Origin: Bacteroidota bacterium
GTDB taxonomy: Bacteria > Bacteroidota > Bacteroidia > Chitinophagales > Chitinophagaceae
Length of the DNA stretch: 38,312 bases
Assembly (NCBI GenBank): GCA_028876495.1
Contig: JAGWRO010000047.1
Coordinates: 1 to 38,312 of the forward strand
Direction of reading: 5' to 3'
Positions 24,351 through 33,912 of this stretch are shown in pieces (position 1 is the first letter of the stretch; every line of letters begins with the position of its first letter). The notes under the pieces were generated by a model that was given only the letters and a program-made list of their open reading frames with translations, was not told the origin of the DNA and searched no databases. The translations under genes were made by a program, and so were the position numbers.

Positions 24351-25799
24351 CTAATAACGTTTATAATTTTCCAAAAGCACTTTAGATAACTGCAACAAAG
24401 TTAACTCATCGCGCTTATTTGCCAGAAGCTGGGCTCCAAAAGGCATTCCGTTTGAATGTTTAAACAAAGGCAACGAAATACCCGGAATACCGGTGAGATT
24501 TGCATATACGGTAAAAATATCTGCCAAATAGGTTGCTATCGGGTCTTTTTCCATCATACCTGCGTCAAATGCAGTTGTAGGAACGGTGGGTAAAAGCACT
24601 ACATCAAAACTGTTAAAAATTTCTTTGGTACGCAAGGCTAACAAATTTCTAACCTGTTGCGCCTTGGTAAAATAAGCATCATAGTATCCTTCGCTTAAAA
24701 CAAAAGTGCCCAGCATGATTCGTTTTTTTACTTCTTTTCCAAAGCCTTTCCCACGATTCTTTTTGTAAAAAGTTGCCAGATCTTCCGTATTTTTTTCATC
24801 ACGATATCCGTATCGCACACCATCATAACGCGAAAGATTAGAAGAAGCTTCCGCAGTAGTGAGAACATAATAAGCAGGAACGATATAATCTATCAGGTCG
24901 AAATCTATTTCTTCAACTGTATAACCGTCTTTTCGAAGGTTTTCGATCAATTCAAAAATCGCTTTCCTTATTTCGGGATCAAGACTTTCATGGTTAATTG
25001 CATTTTTAAATAAGGCAATGCGGTATTCTTTTGGGTTGGATTTTACTGATTTAGAAGAAATAACTTCTTTTGGTATTTGTTGATTTACTGTGCTATCATA
25101 GTCGTCAGGACCACTTATAACTTCCAACACGCTTGCCACATCTTCCACATTGTTAGCAAAAACTCCTATCTGGTCGAAGGAGGAGGCATAGGCAATTAAT
25201 CCGTGCCTTGATACGGTTCCGTAAGACGGTTTCATTCCTACAATTCCACAAAAATCTGCAGGCTGCCTTACTGAGCCGCCGGTATCACTTCCCAAACTTA
25301 CCATACACAAACCCGCTTGTACAGCCACTGCCGAACCACCGGATGAACCTCCGGAAACTTTATTTTCATCTAAAGCGTTTTTCGCTCTTCCGTAAAATGA
25401 ATTTTCATTGGTATTGCCCATTGCAAATTCATCGCAATTGCAATTTCCAATGATTATAGCATCATCTTCCAACAATTTTTTTACTGCGGTAGAATCATAA
25501 ATTGAAATAAACTCTTTTAGCATATTTGAAGAAGCCGACAACTTATGATCTTTGTGAGAAATCACATCTTTAACAGTAACAATCACTCCATGCAATTTAC
25601 CCAAGGCTTTTCCCGCTTTTCTTTTTTCATCAAGAAATTGGGCTCTTTCTATTGACTCATTGACATACACCTCAATAATAGCATTAAGGTGGCTGGCGTT
25701 TTTTATTTTATCCAGATAATATGCTACTGCGTCCTTACACGAAACTTCGCCTTCATTTAATTGTTGCTGGTAAGTAGGAATATTTTGATAAGAAAACAA
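24351..25799 (-). CDS. gatA: Asp/Glu-tRNA amidotransferase subunit A
   Basis: This amidase-signature enzyme releases ammonia from glutamine so that misacylated Glu-tRNA(Gln) or Asp-tRNA(Asn) can be amidated with GatB and GatC. The Ser-cis-Ser-Lys triad is intact: Lys77 (VTVKDV), Ser152 in SGGSSGGSA, and Ser176 in SDTGGSVRQP. The length of 482 residues is typical. gatB and gatC are not in the window, which is common in Bacteroidota. It lies 86 bases after tatA and two bases before the transglycosylase gene. Confidence 0.96.
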   Translation of the reverse strand: MFSYQNIPTYQQQLNEGEVSCKDAVAYYLDKIKNASHLNAIIEVYVNESIERAQFLDEKRKAGKALGKLHGVIVTVKDVISHKDHKLSASSNMLKEFISIYDSTAVKKLLEDDAIIIGNCNCDEFAMGNTNENSFYGRAKNALDENKVSGGSSGGSAVAVQAGLCMVSLGSDTGGSVRQPADFCGIVGMKPSYGTVSRHGLIAYASSFDQIGVFANNVEDVASVLEVISGPDDYDSTVNQQIPKEVISSKSVKSNPKEYRIALFKNAINHESLDPEIRKAIFELIENLRKDGYTVEEIDFDLIDYIVPAYYVLTTAEASSNLSRYDGVRYGYRDEKNTEDLATFYKKNRGKGFGKEVKKRIMLGTFVLSEGYYDAYFTKAQQVRNLLALRTKEIFNSFDVVLLPTVPTTAFDAGMMEKDPIATYLADIFTVYANLTGIPGISLPLFKHSNGMPFGAQLLANKRDELTLLQLSKVLLENYKRY

Positions 25800-25885
25800 T
25801 TGATAAGATTTTTAATAAAAAAGGTTCAGATGTTCACCTGCTGCAGATGTGCATCTCAACCTATATGATAATTTTTTAAAGAAAT

Positions 25886-26152
25886 TTATTTAGTGGGTTC
25901 ACTTTCTTTTACCACTTCACGTTGTTCAGACGCAGTACTCGTTTTATCATTTTCTTTCATACCTGCATCCAGTTCCTTTTTAACGCTTTCTTTGGCATCA
26001 TTAAATTCTCTTACTCCCCTGCCTATCCCGCGCATCAGATCAGGAATTTTTTTGCCACCAAAAAATAATAAAACTACCAGCAAAATTAATATCCATTCAG
26101 TACCGCCCGGCATTGAAAGTAAAAATTCTGGTTTAAATAATAAAAGAGTCAT
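25886..26152 (-). CDS. tatA: Sec-independent translocase protein TatA/TatE family
   Basis: This small protein has one N-terminal membrane helix ([14 protein letters not shown]), then the family amphipathic helix [21 protein letters not shown] and an acidic, Lys-rich tail. It would form the pore-like component of the twin-arginine system for folded proteins. The upstream 13 residues before MPGGTEW are unusual for TatA, so translation may begin at the ATG at 26113. tatC is not visible here. Confidence 0.93.
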   Translation of the reverse strand: MTLLLFKPEFLLSMPGGTEWILILLVVLLFFGGKKIPDLMRGIGRGVREFNDAKESVKKELDAGMKENDKTSTASEQREVVKESEPTK

Positions 26153-26171
26153 GGTTTTTAAAGTTAGATAG

Positions 26172-26179
26172 CAAAGATA
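26172..26179 (-). promoter_or_regulatory. -7 box for tatA
   Basis: On the minus strand it reads TATCTTTG, an exact TAnnTTTG match, 19 bases before the start at 26152. Confidence 0.45.
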
Positions 26180-26231
26180 AGGTTATTAATTTTCTCTCCG
26201 ATAAAGGCACAATCCCAGGAATATCTTTGAT

Positions 26232-26351
26232 TTAATCCAAATACCGCCCACACTTTGCTTTGCCATGGGCTGCCTGGTACGGGGTGATACCTCGAGCGCA
26301 GGAAAATAATAGCATGGATAATAAAAACACGATGAGCAGGAATTTTTTCAT
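26232..26351 (-). CDS. 39-residue predicted lipoprotein
   Basis: On the minus strand an ATG at 26351 opens a 39-codon frame ending in TAA at 26234-26232. It begins with a textbook lipoprotein signal (MKKFLLIVFLLSMLLFSC), lipobox Cys18, followed by a 21-residue mature tail ITPYQAAHGKAKCG near its centre, with a second Cys and a basic end. The signal peptide and the tail composition make chance unlikely. It resembles other tiny Bacteroidota lipoproteins that I recall only loosely. No function is known to me. It lies between tatA and rplS. Confidence 0.72.
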   Translation of the reverse strand: MKKFLLIVFLLSMLLFSCARGITPYQAAHGKAKCGRYLD

Positions 26352-26417
26352 CTTAATTATAATGGTGAGGCAAAACTTTTCTTATACAGGGGTAATATTA
26401 TAACACAAGTATATAAT

Positions 26418-26451
26418 AAAAAACCGGAAAATAAAAATTTTCCGGTTTTTT
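26418..26451 (-). terminator. Intrinsic terminator after rplS
   Basis: AAAAAACCGGAAAA pairs with TTTTCCGGTTTTTT (14 bp) around a six-base loop. On the minus strand it starts 19 bases past the rplS stop and ends in a T-run. The symmetrical A/T flanks would allow termination in both directions. Confidence 0.88.
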
Positions 26452-26470
26452 AGCGTAATATTTTAAAAAA

Positions 26471-26821
26471 TTATTTAATTCTTTTTTCTTTGATCCTTGC
26501 ACTTTTACCGCTCCTATCCCGAAGGAAATACAATTTAGAACGACGTACTTTACCCACTTTATGCAACTTGATACTTTCAATGCTTGGTGAAAAAACAGGG
26601 AATAATCTTTCAACACCCACGCCGTCACTTATTTTTCGTACAGTAAAGGTAGCAGTACCACCCTCTCCCTGGCGCTTTACAACGTCTCCCTTAAAACTCT
26701 GGATCCTTTCTTTATTACCTTCCTGTATTCTATAGTTTACAGTGATATTATCACCTGCTTTAAACTTAGGAAATTCTTTCTTTGTTGTCAACTGATCGTG
26801 AACAAAAGCAACAGCATTCAT
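26471..26821 (-). CDS. rplS: 50S ribosomal protein L19
   Basis: This 116-residue protein of the large subunit sits at the 30S-50S interface. Family features are FKAGDNITVNYRIQEGNKERIQSFKGDVV, GVGVERLFPVFSPSIESIKLHK in the middle and the basic C-terminus KVRRSKLYFLRDRSGKSARI. It has its own -7 box and terminator, so it is likely a single-gene transcript. Confidence 0.98.
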   Translation of the reverse strand: MNAVAFVHDQLTTKKEFPKFKAGDNITVNYRIQEGNKERIQSFKGDVVKRQGEGGTATFTVRKISDGVGVERLFPVFSPSIESIKLHKVGKVRRSKLYFLRDRSGKSARIKEKRIK

Positions 26822-26841
26822 GGCTATTTATTTTAGGAGTG

Positions 26842-26849
26842 CAAATGTA
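26842..26849 (-). promoter_or_regulatory. -7 box for rplS
   Basis: On the minus strand it reads TACATTTG followed by C, a strong TAnnTTTG match 20 bases upstream of the rplS start. Confidence 0.55.
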
Positions 26850-26933
26850 AGACAATTTTGATAAAATCCTGCATTACACCATTCTTTTATTCTAATTTTT
26901 AAATGTGGTAACGAAGATGCTTGTTTAACTTGT

Positions 26934-28496
26934 TTAGCGTGCTACGTTTACTGCTCTTTTTTCCCTGATCACCGTTACTTTTATCTGGCCGGGATAAACC
27001 ATTTCAGTCTGAATTTTTTGAGCGATTTCAAAGCTTAATTTATCACTTTCGCCGTCACTAACTTTCTCAGATTCTACAATTACCCTTAACTCGCGACCTG
27101 CCTGAATTGCATACGCTTTTTCTACTCCCTGGTACGCAAGCGCCAGATTTTCAAGGTCTTTTATTCTTTGCAAATATTGCTGCATTATTTCGCGCCGTGC
27201 GCCGGGCCTTGCACCACTCATAGAATCACATGCCTGTACCACTGGTGATATCACATATTCCATTTCCACTTCATCATGATGCGCGCCAATCGCATTACAA
27301 ACTGCCGGATTTTCACCATATTTTTCGGCCAGCTTCATACCAAGAAGCGCGTGGCTTAATTCAGTTTCTTCATCAGGTACTTTCCCGATATCATGTAACA
27401 AACCAGCACGTTTGGCCAGTTTTGCGTTCATTCCCAATTCGGCTGCCATTATTCCACAAAGATTGGCTACTTCCCTGCTATGCATTAATAAGTTCTGTCC
27501 GTAAGAAGAGCGGAAACGCATCTTTCCTACAATTCTAACTAATTCTTTATGAAGCCCGTGAATTCCCAATTCAATTACGGTTCGCTCGCCAATTTCCATG
27601 ATCTGGTCTTCAATTTGTTTGCGAGTCTTTTCAACCACCTCTTCAATTCGTGCCGGATGTATACGCCCATCCGCTACCAAACGCTGCAAAGAAAGGCGCG
27701 CTATTTCGCGACGTAAAGGATCAAAGCAGGAAAGAATGATGGCTTCCGGAGTATCGTCAACGATAAGATCTACCCCTGTAGCAGCTTCTATTGCACGAAT
27801 ATTTCTCCCTTCACGGCCAATAATTGAGCCTTTTATTTCATCACTTTCAAGGTTGAAAACTGTAATTGAGTTTTCTATCGCCTGCTCTGCTGCAGTACGT
27901 TGAATCGTTTGAATGATAATTTTCCTTGCTTCTTTATTAGCGCGCAATTTCGCATCGTCTACAATTTCCTGCTGAATACTAAGTGCCTGCGAATTGGCCT
28001 CATTTTTCAAAGTTTCAATCAACTGTGCTTTTGCTTCTTCAACCGATAAACCCGAAACTTTCTCAAGCCTTTTGATATGCTCTTCCTGGTGCTTTTCCAG
28101 TTCTGTTCGCTTGATATTTACCACTTCGATCTGACGGTTCAGATTTTGTTTGATCACCTCATTTTCTTTGATGATACGCTCAATATTTTGGTCTTTTTGG
28201 TTAATCGATTGTTCTCTTTGCTTAATCCTGTTTTCTGCGTCGTTTAATTTTTGGTTTCGCTGAATAACTGTCTTTTCGTGCTCGGCTTTTAGTTGTACAA
28301 AATGTTCCTTTGCTTCCAGTTGCTTTTCTTTTTTTATAGTTTCAGCTTTTGACTGTGCGTCGGAAATAATTTGTTGAGCTTGTTCTTTTGCGTTTTCTAA
28401 GAGTTGTTTTGTGTTTTTTGCAAATAATATTTTTCCCAGTATGATGCCTGCAATTAATGCTATGGCGCCCACTATTATGGGGAGAAGTTGTTCCAT
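26934..28496 (-). CDS. rny: Ribonuclease Y
   Basis: This membrane-anchored endoribonuclease initiates mRNA decay. It has an N-terminal membrane helix (residues 4-26), a long coiled coil (about 30-205), a KH RNA-binding domain with [19 protein letters not shown] (from 226), and an HD domain with LLHDIGK (His369-Asp370) plus the later HHDE motif. The length of 520 residues is standard. It is separated from rplS by about 110 bases and from fabF by about 220 bases, and seems to be transcribed separately. Confidence 0.97.
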   Translation of the reverse strand: MEQLLPIIVGAIALIAGIILGKILFAKNTKQLLENAKEQAQQIISDAQSKAETIKKEKQLEAKEHFVQLKAEHEKTVIQRNQKLNDAENRIKQREQSINQKDQNIERIIKENEVIKQNLNRQIEVVNIKRTELEKHQEEHIKRLEKVSGLSVEEAKAQLIETLKNEANSQALSIQQEIVDDAKLRANKEARKIIIQTIQRTAAEQAIENSITVFNLESDEIKGSIIGREGRNIRAIEAATGVDLIVDDTPEAIILSCFDPLRREIARLSLQRLVADGRIHPARIEEVVEKTRKQIEDQIMEIGERTVIELGIHGLHKELVRIVGKMRFRSSYGQNLLMHSREVANLCGIMAAELGMNAKLAKRAGLLHDIGKVPDEETELSHALLGMKLAEKYGENPAVCNAIGAHHDEVEMEYVISPVVQACDSMSGARPGARREIMQQYLQRIKDLENLALAYQGVEKAYAIQAGRELRVIVESEKVSDGESDKLSFEIAQKIQTEMVYPGQIKVTVIREKRAVNVAR

Positions 28497-28715
28497 TGTT
28501 TTTTAATGATTTTAAGTCGGTTCATAATCTAAGTCCACTTTTTAAATAACCAATAAGTAAATAAGTAAATACAAAATTGGTAATTAACGAAGATAATAAA
28601 ATTGTAAAGAAAGAATTGATTATAAATAATTTAATCCCACAACAAAAGATTAAATTATTGAAAAAGAAAAGCAGGGAAAAGTTTTTATAATGAATAAAAA
28701 TTTCCCAAAAATACG

Positions 28716-29969
28716 TTATTGTTTATACTTCTTGATAATAATGGAAGCGTTATGGCCTCCAAAACCGAAAGTATTACTTAAAGCGGCGTTTACTTCCCTT
28801 TCCTGGGCTTTATTAAAAGTAAAATTGAGCTTTGGGTCAAATGCAGGGTCATCCGTAAAATGGTTAATCGTGGGAGGTATCACATTTTTGGTAACTGCCA
28901 GTATGCACGCAAGTGCTTCTATTACACCAGCCGCGCCCAGGCAATGGCCTGTCATTGATTTTGTAGAGCTGATGTTCAAATTATGAGCACTTTCACCAAA
29001 TACATTTAAAATGGCTTTTGTTTCAGCAATATCACCCAGCGGTGTGGATGTTCCGTGAACATTTATGTAAGCGATGTCCTCAGGCTCCATTTTGGCTTCA
29101 GCAAGCGCATTACGCATTACATTTTTAGCACCCAATCCATCCGGATGGGGAGCTGTAATATGATAAGCGTCTGCAGTTGCGCCTCCTCCTGCAATCTCAC
29201 AATAAATTTTGGCGCCTCTTGCCAATGCATGTTCCAGGTCTTCAAGAACCAACACTCCCGCACCTTCTCCCATTACAAATCCATCACGGTCTTTATCAAA
29301 CGGACGAGAGGCAGTTTTAGGATCGTCATTTCTTTCACTCAAAGCTTTCATAGCGTTAAAACCTCCAACTCCTGATTCAGAAATCACGGCTTCGCTTCCG
29401 CCTGTAAGAATAATATCAGCCTTCCCCAAACGAATGGTATCAAAAGCGTCTATTATTGCATTAGTACTGCTTGCGCAGGCACTTACTACTGCAAAGTTAG
29501 GACCGCGAAAACCATATCGCATTGAGATTTGCCCTGCGGCAATATCTAATATCATCTTCGGAATAAAGAAAGGATTAAAGCGTGGAGTACCATCGCCACG
29601 TGCAAATTCCATTACATCATCCTGGAAGGTGGTAATACCACCTATGCCGCTGGCAAAAATAACTCCTACCCTGTCCGGGTCTACATTTTCTTTTGAAATG
29701 CCTGCGTCTTTTACCGCCTCGTCACTTGCTACTAAGGCAAATTGGGTAAAGCGGTCAAGTTTCCTGGCTTCTTTTTTTTCAAGATACTCTGTGGGGTCAA
29801 AATTTTTAACCTCACAGGCAAACCTGGTTTTGAATTTCGCGCAATCAAATTGCTGAATATAATCAGCACCAGATACACCTTTAGTTAAACCTTCCCAATA
29901 TTCAGGAACGCTTTTTCCTAAAGGCGTTATGGCTCCCAATCCGGTTACTACTACTCTTTTTAATTCCAT
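28716..29969 (-). CDS. fabF: Beta-ketoacyl-ACP synthase II
   Basis: This condensing enzyme elongates acyl-ACP with malonyl-ACP in fatty-acid synthesis. The Cys-His-His triad is intact: Cys165 (SACASSTNA), His305 (NVHGTSTPLGD) and His342 (MTGHCLGAAG). FGFGGHNAS near the C-terminus is also conserved. It begins 30 bases after acpP and is cotranscribed with it, the usual acpP-fabF pair. Confidence 0.97.
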   Translation of the reverse strand: MELKRVVVTGLGAITPLGKSVPEYWEGLTKGVSGADYIQQFDCAKFKTRFACEVKNFDPTEYLEKKEARKLDRFTQFALVASDEAVKDAGISKENVDPDRVGVIFASGIGGITTFQDDVMEFARGDGTPRFNPFFIPKMILDIAAGQISMRYGFRGPNFAVVSACASSTNAIIDAFDTIRLGKADIILTGGSEAVISESGVGGFNAMKALSERNDDPKTASRPFDKDRDGFVMGEGAGVLVLEDLEHALARGAKIYCEIAGGGATADAYHITAPHPDGLGAKNVMRNALAEAKMEPEDIAYINVHGTSTPLGDIAETKAILNVFGESAHNLNISSTKSMTGHCLGAAGVIEALACILAVTKNVIPPTINHFTDDPAFDPKLNFTFNKAQEREVNAALSNTFGFGGHNASIIIKKYKQ

Positions 29970-29999
29970 AAGCTTGCCTGCAAAGTTAAAATAAGATGA

Positions 30000-30236
30000 T
30001 TACTTAGCATGTTCTTCCAGGTATGCTACTGCCTGCCCTACGGTGGTGATGGTTTCCGCTTGCTCATCAGGGATTGAAATATTAAATTCTTTTTCAAATT
30101 CCATGATCAGTTCCACGGTGTCCAAACTGTCGGCACCTAAATCGTTAGTGAATGATGCTTCAGGTGTTACCTCAGCTTCGTCAACTCCTAACTTGTCAAC
30201 AATGATTTTTTTAACTCTTGTTGCAACGTCTTGCAT
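30000..30236 (-). CDS. acpP: Acyl carrier protein
   Basis: This 78-residue acidic carrier holds growing acyl chains on a phosphopantetheine attached to Ser37 in [13 protein letters not shown]. Helix IV and the acidic surface are normal. It precedes fabF by 30 bases and has a -7 box upstream. Confidence 0.98.
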   Translation of the reverse strand: MQDVATRVKKIIVDKLGVDEAEVTPEASFTNDLGADSLDTVELIMEFEKEFNISIPDEQAETITTVGQAVAYLEEHAK

Positions 30237-30263
30237 GATTGTAAAGTTTAGTTAATATGGCCA

Positions 30264-30271
30264 CAAAAATA
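30264..30271 (-). promoter_or_regulatory. -7 box for acpP-fabF
   Basis: On the minus strand it reads TATTTTTG, an exact TAnnTTTG match 27 bases before the acpP start. Confidence 0.45.
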
Positions 30272-30530
30272 TACTTTTTGTGATAAAAAAAAATAATAAC
30301 TATTTCCAAAAAAATTGCTTATTGAAAGTTTATTAAATTAACCATAAAATATGGCTTATTTCACTATAATTAAATCGTTTTTACAGGATTAATTTTTCCC
30401 AATTTGTCTTTAGCGATTATTTTTCTAAATAAAAAGAGAAAATCTCTTTCTATTTTTTTTGGGATTCCTGGAATAAGTGAATAATAAAACCTGTATTTTT
30501 ATTCTTCAGAAAAAAGCACACAACTCACTT

Positions 30531-30971
30531 ATGCCCATTAAACAAATAGATTACGGCTCTAAAGAATATGATCAAATGGTTCAATTGCGCTACGAAATTT
30601 TGCGCAACCCATTGAAACTTTCTTTTAAGAAAGAAGAACTTGAAAAAGAGAAGCATGATATTTTGATAGGTGCATTTGAGGAAGATAAAATGCTGGGTTG
30701 CTGCATTTTGAAAAGAGTAGATAAAACCTGTGTACGGCTGCGGCAAATGGCGGTACAAAACAATCTCCAGGGAAAAGGAATAGGTGCAAGCATGATGAAT
30801 TTTGCAGAAAATTTAGCTCGGGATCATGGCTATAAAAAAATCATGATGCACGCAAGAAAAACTGCTATAGGATTTTATGAAAAACTCGGCTATAATGTTA
30901 CCGGCAAGGAGTTTACAGAAGTTTCGATCCCTCACTTTGTAATGGAAAAAAAACTTCGTTTTATAGATTAA
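30531..30971 (+). CDS. GNAT-family N-acetyltransferase
   Basis: The protein moves an acetyl group from acetyl-CoA to an unknown amine. The acetyl-CoA pyrophosphate loop is visible as RQMAVQNNLQGKGIG, followed by the helix ASMMNFAENLARDHGY and the C-terminal AIGFYEKLGYNVTG. It starts with MPIKQIDYGSKEYDQMVQLRYEILRNPL-type sequence, the usual N-terminus for this subgroup, so I place the start at ATG 30531. The frame runs up to a GTG at 30477, which would add 18 unrelated residues. It is isolated between acpP and the ABC/lpx operon. The substrate is unknown. Confidence 0.85.
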   Translation: MPIKQIDYGSKEYDQMVQLRYEILRNPLKLSFKKEELEKEKHDILIGAFEEDKMLGCCILKRVDKTCVRLRQMAVQNNLQGKGIGASMMNFAENLARDHGYKKIMMHARKTAIGFYEKLGYNVTGKEFTEVSIPHFVMEKKLRFID

Positions 30972-31078
30972 TCTGATTGAAGATTAAAAATATAGCCTAT
31001 TGGTTCGTTTACTGAACAAAGTTTCCGGGGCAAAATAAAAATCTGTATTTTTTGCTGGTTTACTGTAGAAGAAAATAA

Positions 31079-31696
31079 TTATTTGTATTTTCTCATATCC
31101 ACAACCTCATTGCAAAAAGAATACTCTTTTTTATCGTTGCTGCTGATGATGAGTAAACGGTTTTGGCAATATTTTTCTATTAAATAATGGTACAACGAAA
31201 CGCCTTCTTCATCAAGATTGGTAAGGGGTTCATCCAATAACACCACTGGTACATTGCTGAAAATTGCCTGGGCCAGTTTTACACGCTGTTTCATTCCGCT
31301 GCTAAAATATCTTATCTGTTTATGAGCTGCACCTTGCAAGGCAGATAAAAAAATAACTTTTTGAGTGTCCAGTCCCGGAAGCCATCCTTTCATATTTTGA
31401 TGAAAAGAAAAAAATTCGGTGAGGGTCATTTCTTCTACTACATCCAGGTAAGGAGCAGCATAAGATATCTTTTTAAAGACTTTTTCTCCTTCAAAAGGTT
31501 CTCCATTTTCATAATAAATAATATCCCCTTCATTAAAAATGGAAGACCCGGAAATAATTTGTAATAAAGTAGATTTACCTGAACCGTTGGGGCCGGTTAT
31601 TGCATATTGTTTTCCATCATCAAATTGAAAATCGAGATTCCGGAATATCCAATCCCTGTTGTAGCGTTTACCAAGTTTCGTGAGATTAATTTTCAT
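31079..31696 (-). CDS. Orphan ABC transporter-type ATPase
   Basis: This 205-residue nucleotide-binding protein has Walker A GPNGSGKST (35-43), signature SSGMKQR (132-138) and Walker B VVLLDEP (to 157). At the Q-loop position it reads SYAAPYLD with no glutamine, and at the H-loop it reads IISSND, with Asn187 in place of the usual histidine. So ATP may be bound but hydrolysed slowly. No permease is adjacent. Its start overlaps the end of lpxA by 11 bases, tying it to the lipid A operon. A role in lipid A or LPS export is possible but not shown. Confidence 0.85.
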   Translation of the reverse strand: MKINLTKLGKRYNRDWIFRNLDFQFDDGKQYAITGPNGSGKSTLLQIISGSSIFNEGDIIYYENGEPFEGEKVFKKISYAAPYLDVVEEMTLTEFFSFHQNMKGWLPGLDTQKVIFLSALQGAAHKQIRYFSSGMKQRVKLAQAIFSNVPVVLLDEPLTNLDEEGVSLYHYLIEKYCQNRLLIISSNDKKEYSFCNEVVDMRKYK

Positions 31697-32483
31697 CCAT
31701 TCCTTCTTTGAAAGAAACTTTTAAAATGCCACGTTTACTGTCTTTTATAAATTTCAGAATTTCTGATTTTTCTTCAGAATCAGGCAATTCTTTTTCTATA
31801 ATCTTTGTAGCCTGGCTGATATTCAATCCACGCAGATAAATGTTGCGATAGATCTCAGAAATACTGTTTATTCTTTCAGAAGTAAAGCCGCGTCTTTGTA
31901 ACCCAACTGAATTTACACCAACATAACAGAGTGGCGAACGTCCTGCTTTAATATATGGAGGAACATCTTTTATAACTTCGGTACCACCGGCAATGTAAGT
32001 GTGCGCACCGATTTTTGAAAACTGGATGGCAGCAGCCATTCCACCAATAATGGCATGGTCGCCAATTTCAACATGCCCGGCAAGTTGAACCGAATTAGCA
32101 ATAATTACATGGTTTCCCAAAAAACAATCGTGGGCAATGTGAGAATACGCCATCAATAAGCAATTACTTCCTACTACTGTTTTCCATTTATCCTTTGTAC
32201 CCCGGTTTATGGTAACACATTCTCTTATGGTGGTATTATCTCCTACTTCAACAAAAGTTTCTTCACCCTCAAATTTAAGATCTTGTGGAATAGCGCCAAT
32301 CACGGCGCCTGGGAAAATTTTGCAGGATTTGCCAATAACTACTTTTTTCATGATCACAACATGAGACATAACATGCGTTCCATCTCCAATGATTACATCA
32401 TCTTCAATTACTGCAAAAGGATCAACAATAATATCCTTTCCTAATTGTGCGTTTGGATGGATATGTGCAAGGGGGCTTATCAT
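31686..32483 (-). CDS. lpxA: Acyl-ACP-UDP-N-acetylglucosamine O-acyltransferase
   Basis: This enzyme carries out the first step of lipid A synthesis, moving a 3-hydroxyacyl chain from ACP to UDP-GlcNAc. Left-handed beta-helix hexapeptide repeats (IVDPFAVIEDDVIIGDGTHV and similar) fill the first two thirds. His118 in MAYSHIAHDC is the catalytic base. The C-terminal helical part follows. It begins one base after the lpxC-fabZ stop and overlaps the ABC ATPase gene at its end, so translation is likely coupled. Confidence 0.97.
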   Translation of the reverse strand: MISPLAHIHPNAQLGKDIIVDPFAVIEDDVIIGDGTHVMSHVVIMKKVVIGKSCKIFPGAVIGAIPQDLKFEGEETFVEVGDNTTIRECVTINRGTKDKWKTVVGSNCLLMAYSHIAHDCFLGNHVIIANSVQLAGHVEIGDHAIIGGMAAAIQFSKIGAHTYIAGGTEVIKDVPPYIKAGRSPLCYVGVNSVGLQRRGFTSERINSISEIYRNIYLRGLNISQATKIIEKELPDSEEKSEILKFIKDSKRGILKVSFKEGMDEN

Positions 32484-32484
32484 A

Positions 32485-33912
32485 TTAAGGATTAGGGCGT
32501 TTAACTATTTGAGCAATTAAGATGGCTTCTGTTACTACTTTGTCACCCACGTAAACGGTTCCCTTCATTTCACAGATACCACGGCGGATGGGATGTAACA
32601 GTTCCATTTTTAAAATTAAAGTGTCGCCCGGGACTACTTTTTGTTTGAATTTACAATTGTCTATCTTAAGAAAATAGGTATCATATTTATCTTTCGAATT
32701 TTGTGGTATGGCTATAAAACCACCTGTTTGGGCAAGCGCTTCAGCCAGCAGAACACCAGGCATCACTGAGTTACCGGGAAAATGTCCCTGGAAAAAAGGT
32801 TCGTTATAGGTCACATTTTTTATGGCTACCACGTGTTTATCGGTAAGCTCAATTATTTTATCCACCATCAAAAAAGGATATCGATGCGGTAAAGTTCTTT
32901 CAATATCCTGGATATCTAAAATAGGTGGAATATTTGGATCATATTTAGGAATATCCTGTCGATATTTATATTTCTTAATGTGTTCCTTTATCTTTTTGGC
33001 AAATTTAATATTTGATGAATGACCAGGCCTGTTGGCAATAATATGAGCTTTAAAGGGATAACCAACCAACGCCAGATCACCTACCACATCCAGCAGCTTA
33101 TGACGGGCAGGTTCGTTAGGAAAACGTAGCGTAAGATTATTTAAAATTCCGGCTTCACTTACTTTTACATCATCTTTATGAAAAACCTTTGAAATTCTTT
33201 TTACCTGTTCTTCATCAACCGGCTTGTCCACAACTACAATGGCATTATTAATATCGCCGCCTTTTATAAGATCATTGGCAATCAATTGTTCCAGTTCGTG
33301 AAAGAAACAAAAGGTGCGGCTTGGAGCAACTTCAGTTTTAAAATTACTTATGTTATTCAGGTCGGCGTGCTGTGTTCCCAAAATCGGCGAATTGAAATCA
33401 ATCAGGGTATTGATTCGATATCCGTTATACGGTAAAGCCACCATCTCCACTTTTTTTGCCTCATCTATAAAAGTAATGTTGTGTTGTATATTATAATATA
33501 TCTTTTCAGCATTTTGCTTTTTTACCCCGGCCTTTGAAAGATGATCAATAAAAACCTGGGAACTTCCATCCAAAATCGGGACTTCTTCGCCGTTTATTTC
33601 AATGAGTGCGTTATCAATCTGCATTCCCATTAAGGCCGCCATTAAATGTTCAATAGTACCAATTCTTGCTCCATTTGCCTCGATGGTAGTACTCCTGTTT
33701 GTTTCAATCACATTATCAACATCAGCTTTCACAACTGGTTTACCTGGAAGGTCTACCCGTTGAAAATTAATTCCGGTACCTGGCTCAGCAGGCTTAATAT
33801 TAATGGTAACAGACTGACCGGTATGAATTCCGGCTCCTGAAATAGTAACGGCTTCTTTTAGGGTATGCTGGAAATGAATCTCTTTAGAATTAAATGGTTG
33901 TTCCATGGGCAC
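32485..33912 (-). CDS. lpxC/fabZ: Fused LpxC deacetylase / FabZ dehydratase
   Basis: This is a two-enzyme fusion. The N-terminal LpxC part (about 13-315) deacetylates UDP-3-O-acyl-GlcNAc; zinc ligands are His89 (GTIEHLMAAL), His271 and Asp275 (HKLLDVVGD). The C-terminal FabZ part (about 330-473) dehydrates 3-hydroxyacyl-ACP; its pair is His377 (GHFPGN) and Glu391 (MPGVLLAEALAQ). Such LpxC-FabZ fusions are characteristic of the Bacteroidota. One enzyme uses and the other competes for 3-hydroxyacyl-ACP, so fusion may balance lipid A and fatty-acid flow. The second ATG, at 33906, is an equally good start. Confidence 0.97.
   Translation of the reverse strand: MPMEQPFNSKEIHFQHTLKEAVTISGAGIHTGQSVTINIKPAEPGTGINFQRVDLPGKPVVKADVDNVIETNRSTTIEANGARIGTIEHLMAALMGMQIDNALIEINGEEVPILDGSSQVFIDHLSKAGVKKQNAEKIYYNIQHNITFIDEAKKVEMVALPYNGYRINTLIDFNSPILGTQHADLNNISNFKTEVAPSRTFCFFHELEQLIANDLIKGGDINNAIVVVDKPVDEEQVKRISKVFHKDDVKVSEAGILNNLTLRFPNEPARHKLLDVVGDLALVGYPFKAHIIANRPGHSSNIKFAKKIKEHIKKYKYRQDIPKYDPNIPPILDIQDIERTLPHRYPFLMVDKIIELTDKHVVAIKNVTYNEPFFQGHFPGNSVMPGVLLAEALAQTGGFIAIPQNSKDKYDTYFLKIDNCKFKQKVVPGDTLILKMELLHPIRRGICEMKGTVYVGDKVVTEAILIAQIVKRPNP

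Noticed and set aside
30433-30459. AAAGAGA-AAA-TCTCTTT stem with a T-rich tail upstream of the GNAT gene
   Set aside because: Only seven weak pairs, and no gene on that strand needs a terminator there; could be chance in AT-rich DNA.
30477-30530. 18-residue GTG-initiated extension of the GNAT protein
   Set aside because: The ATG at 30531 begins the family-typical N-terminus; the extension has no recognisable sequence.
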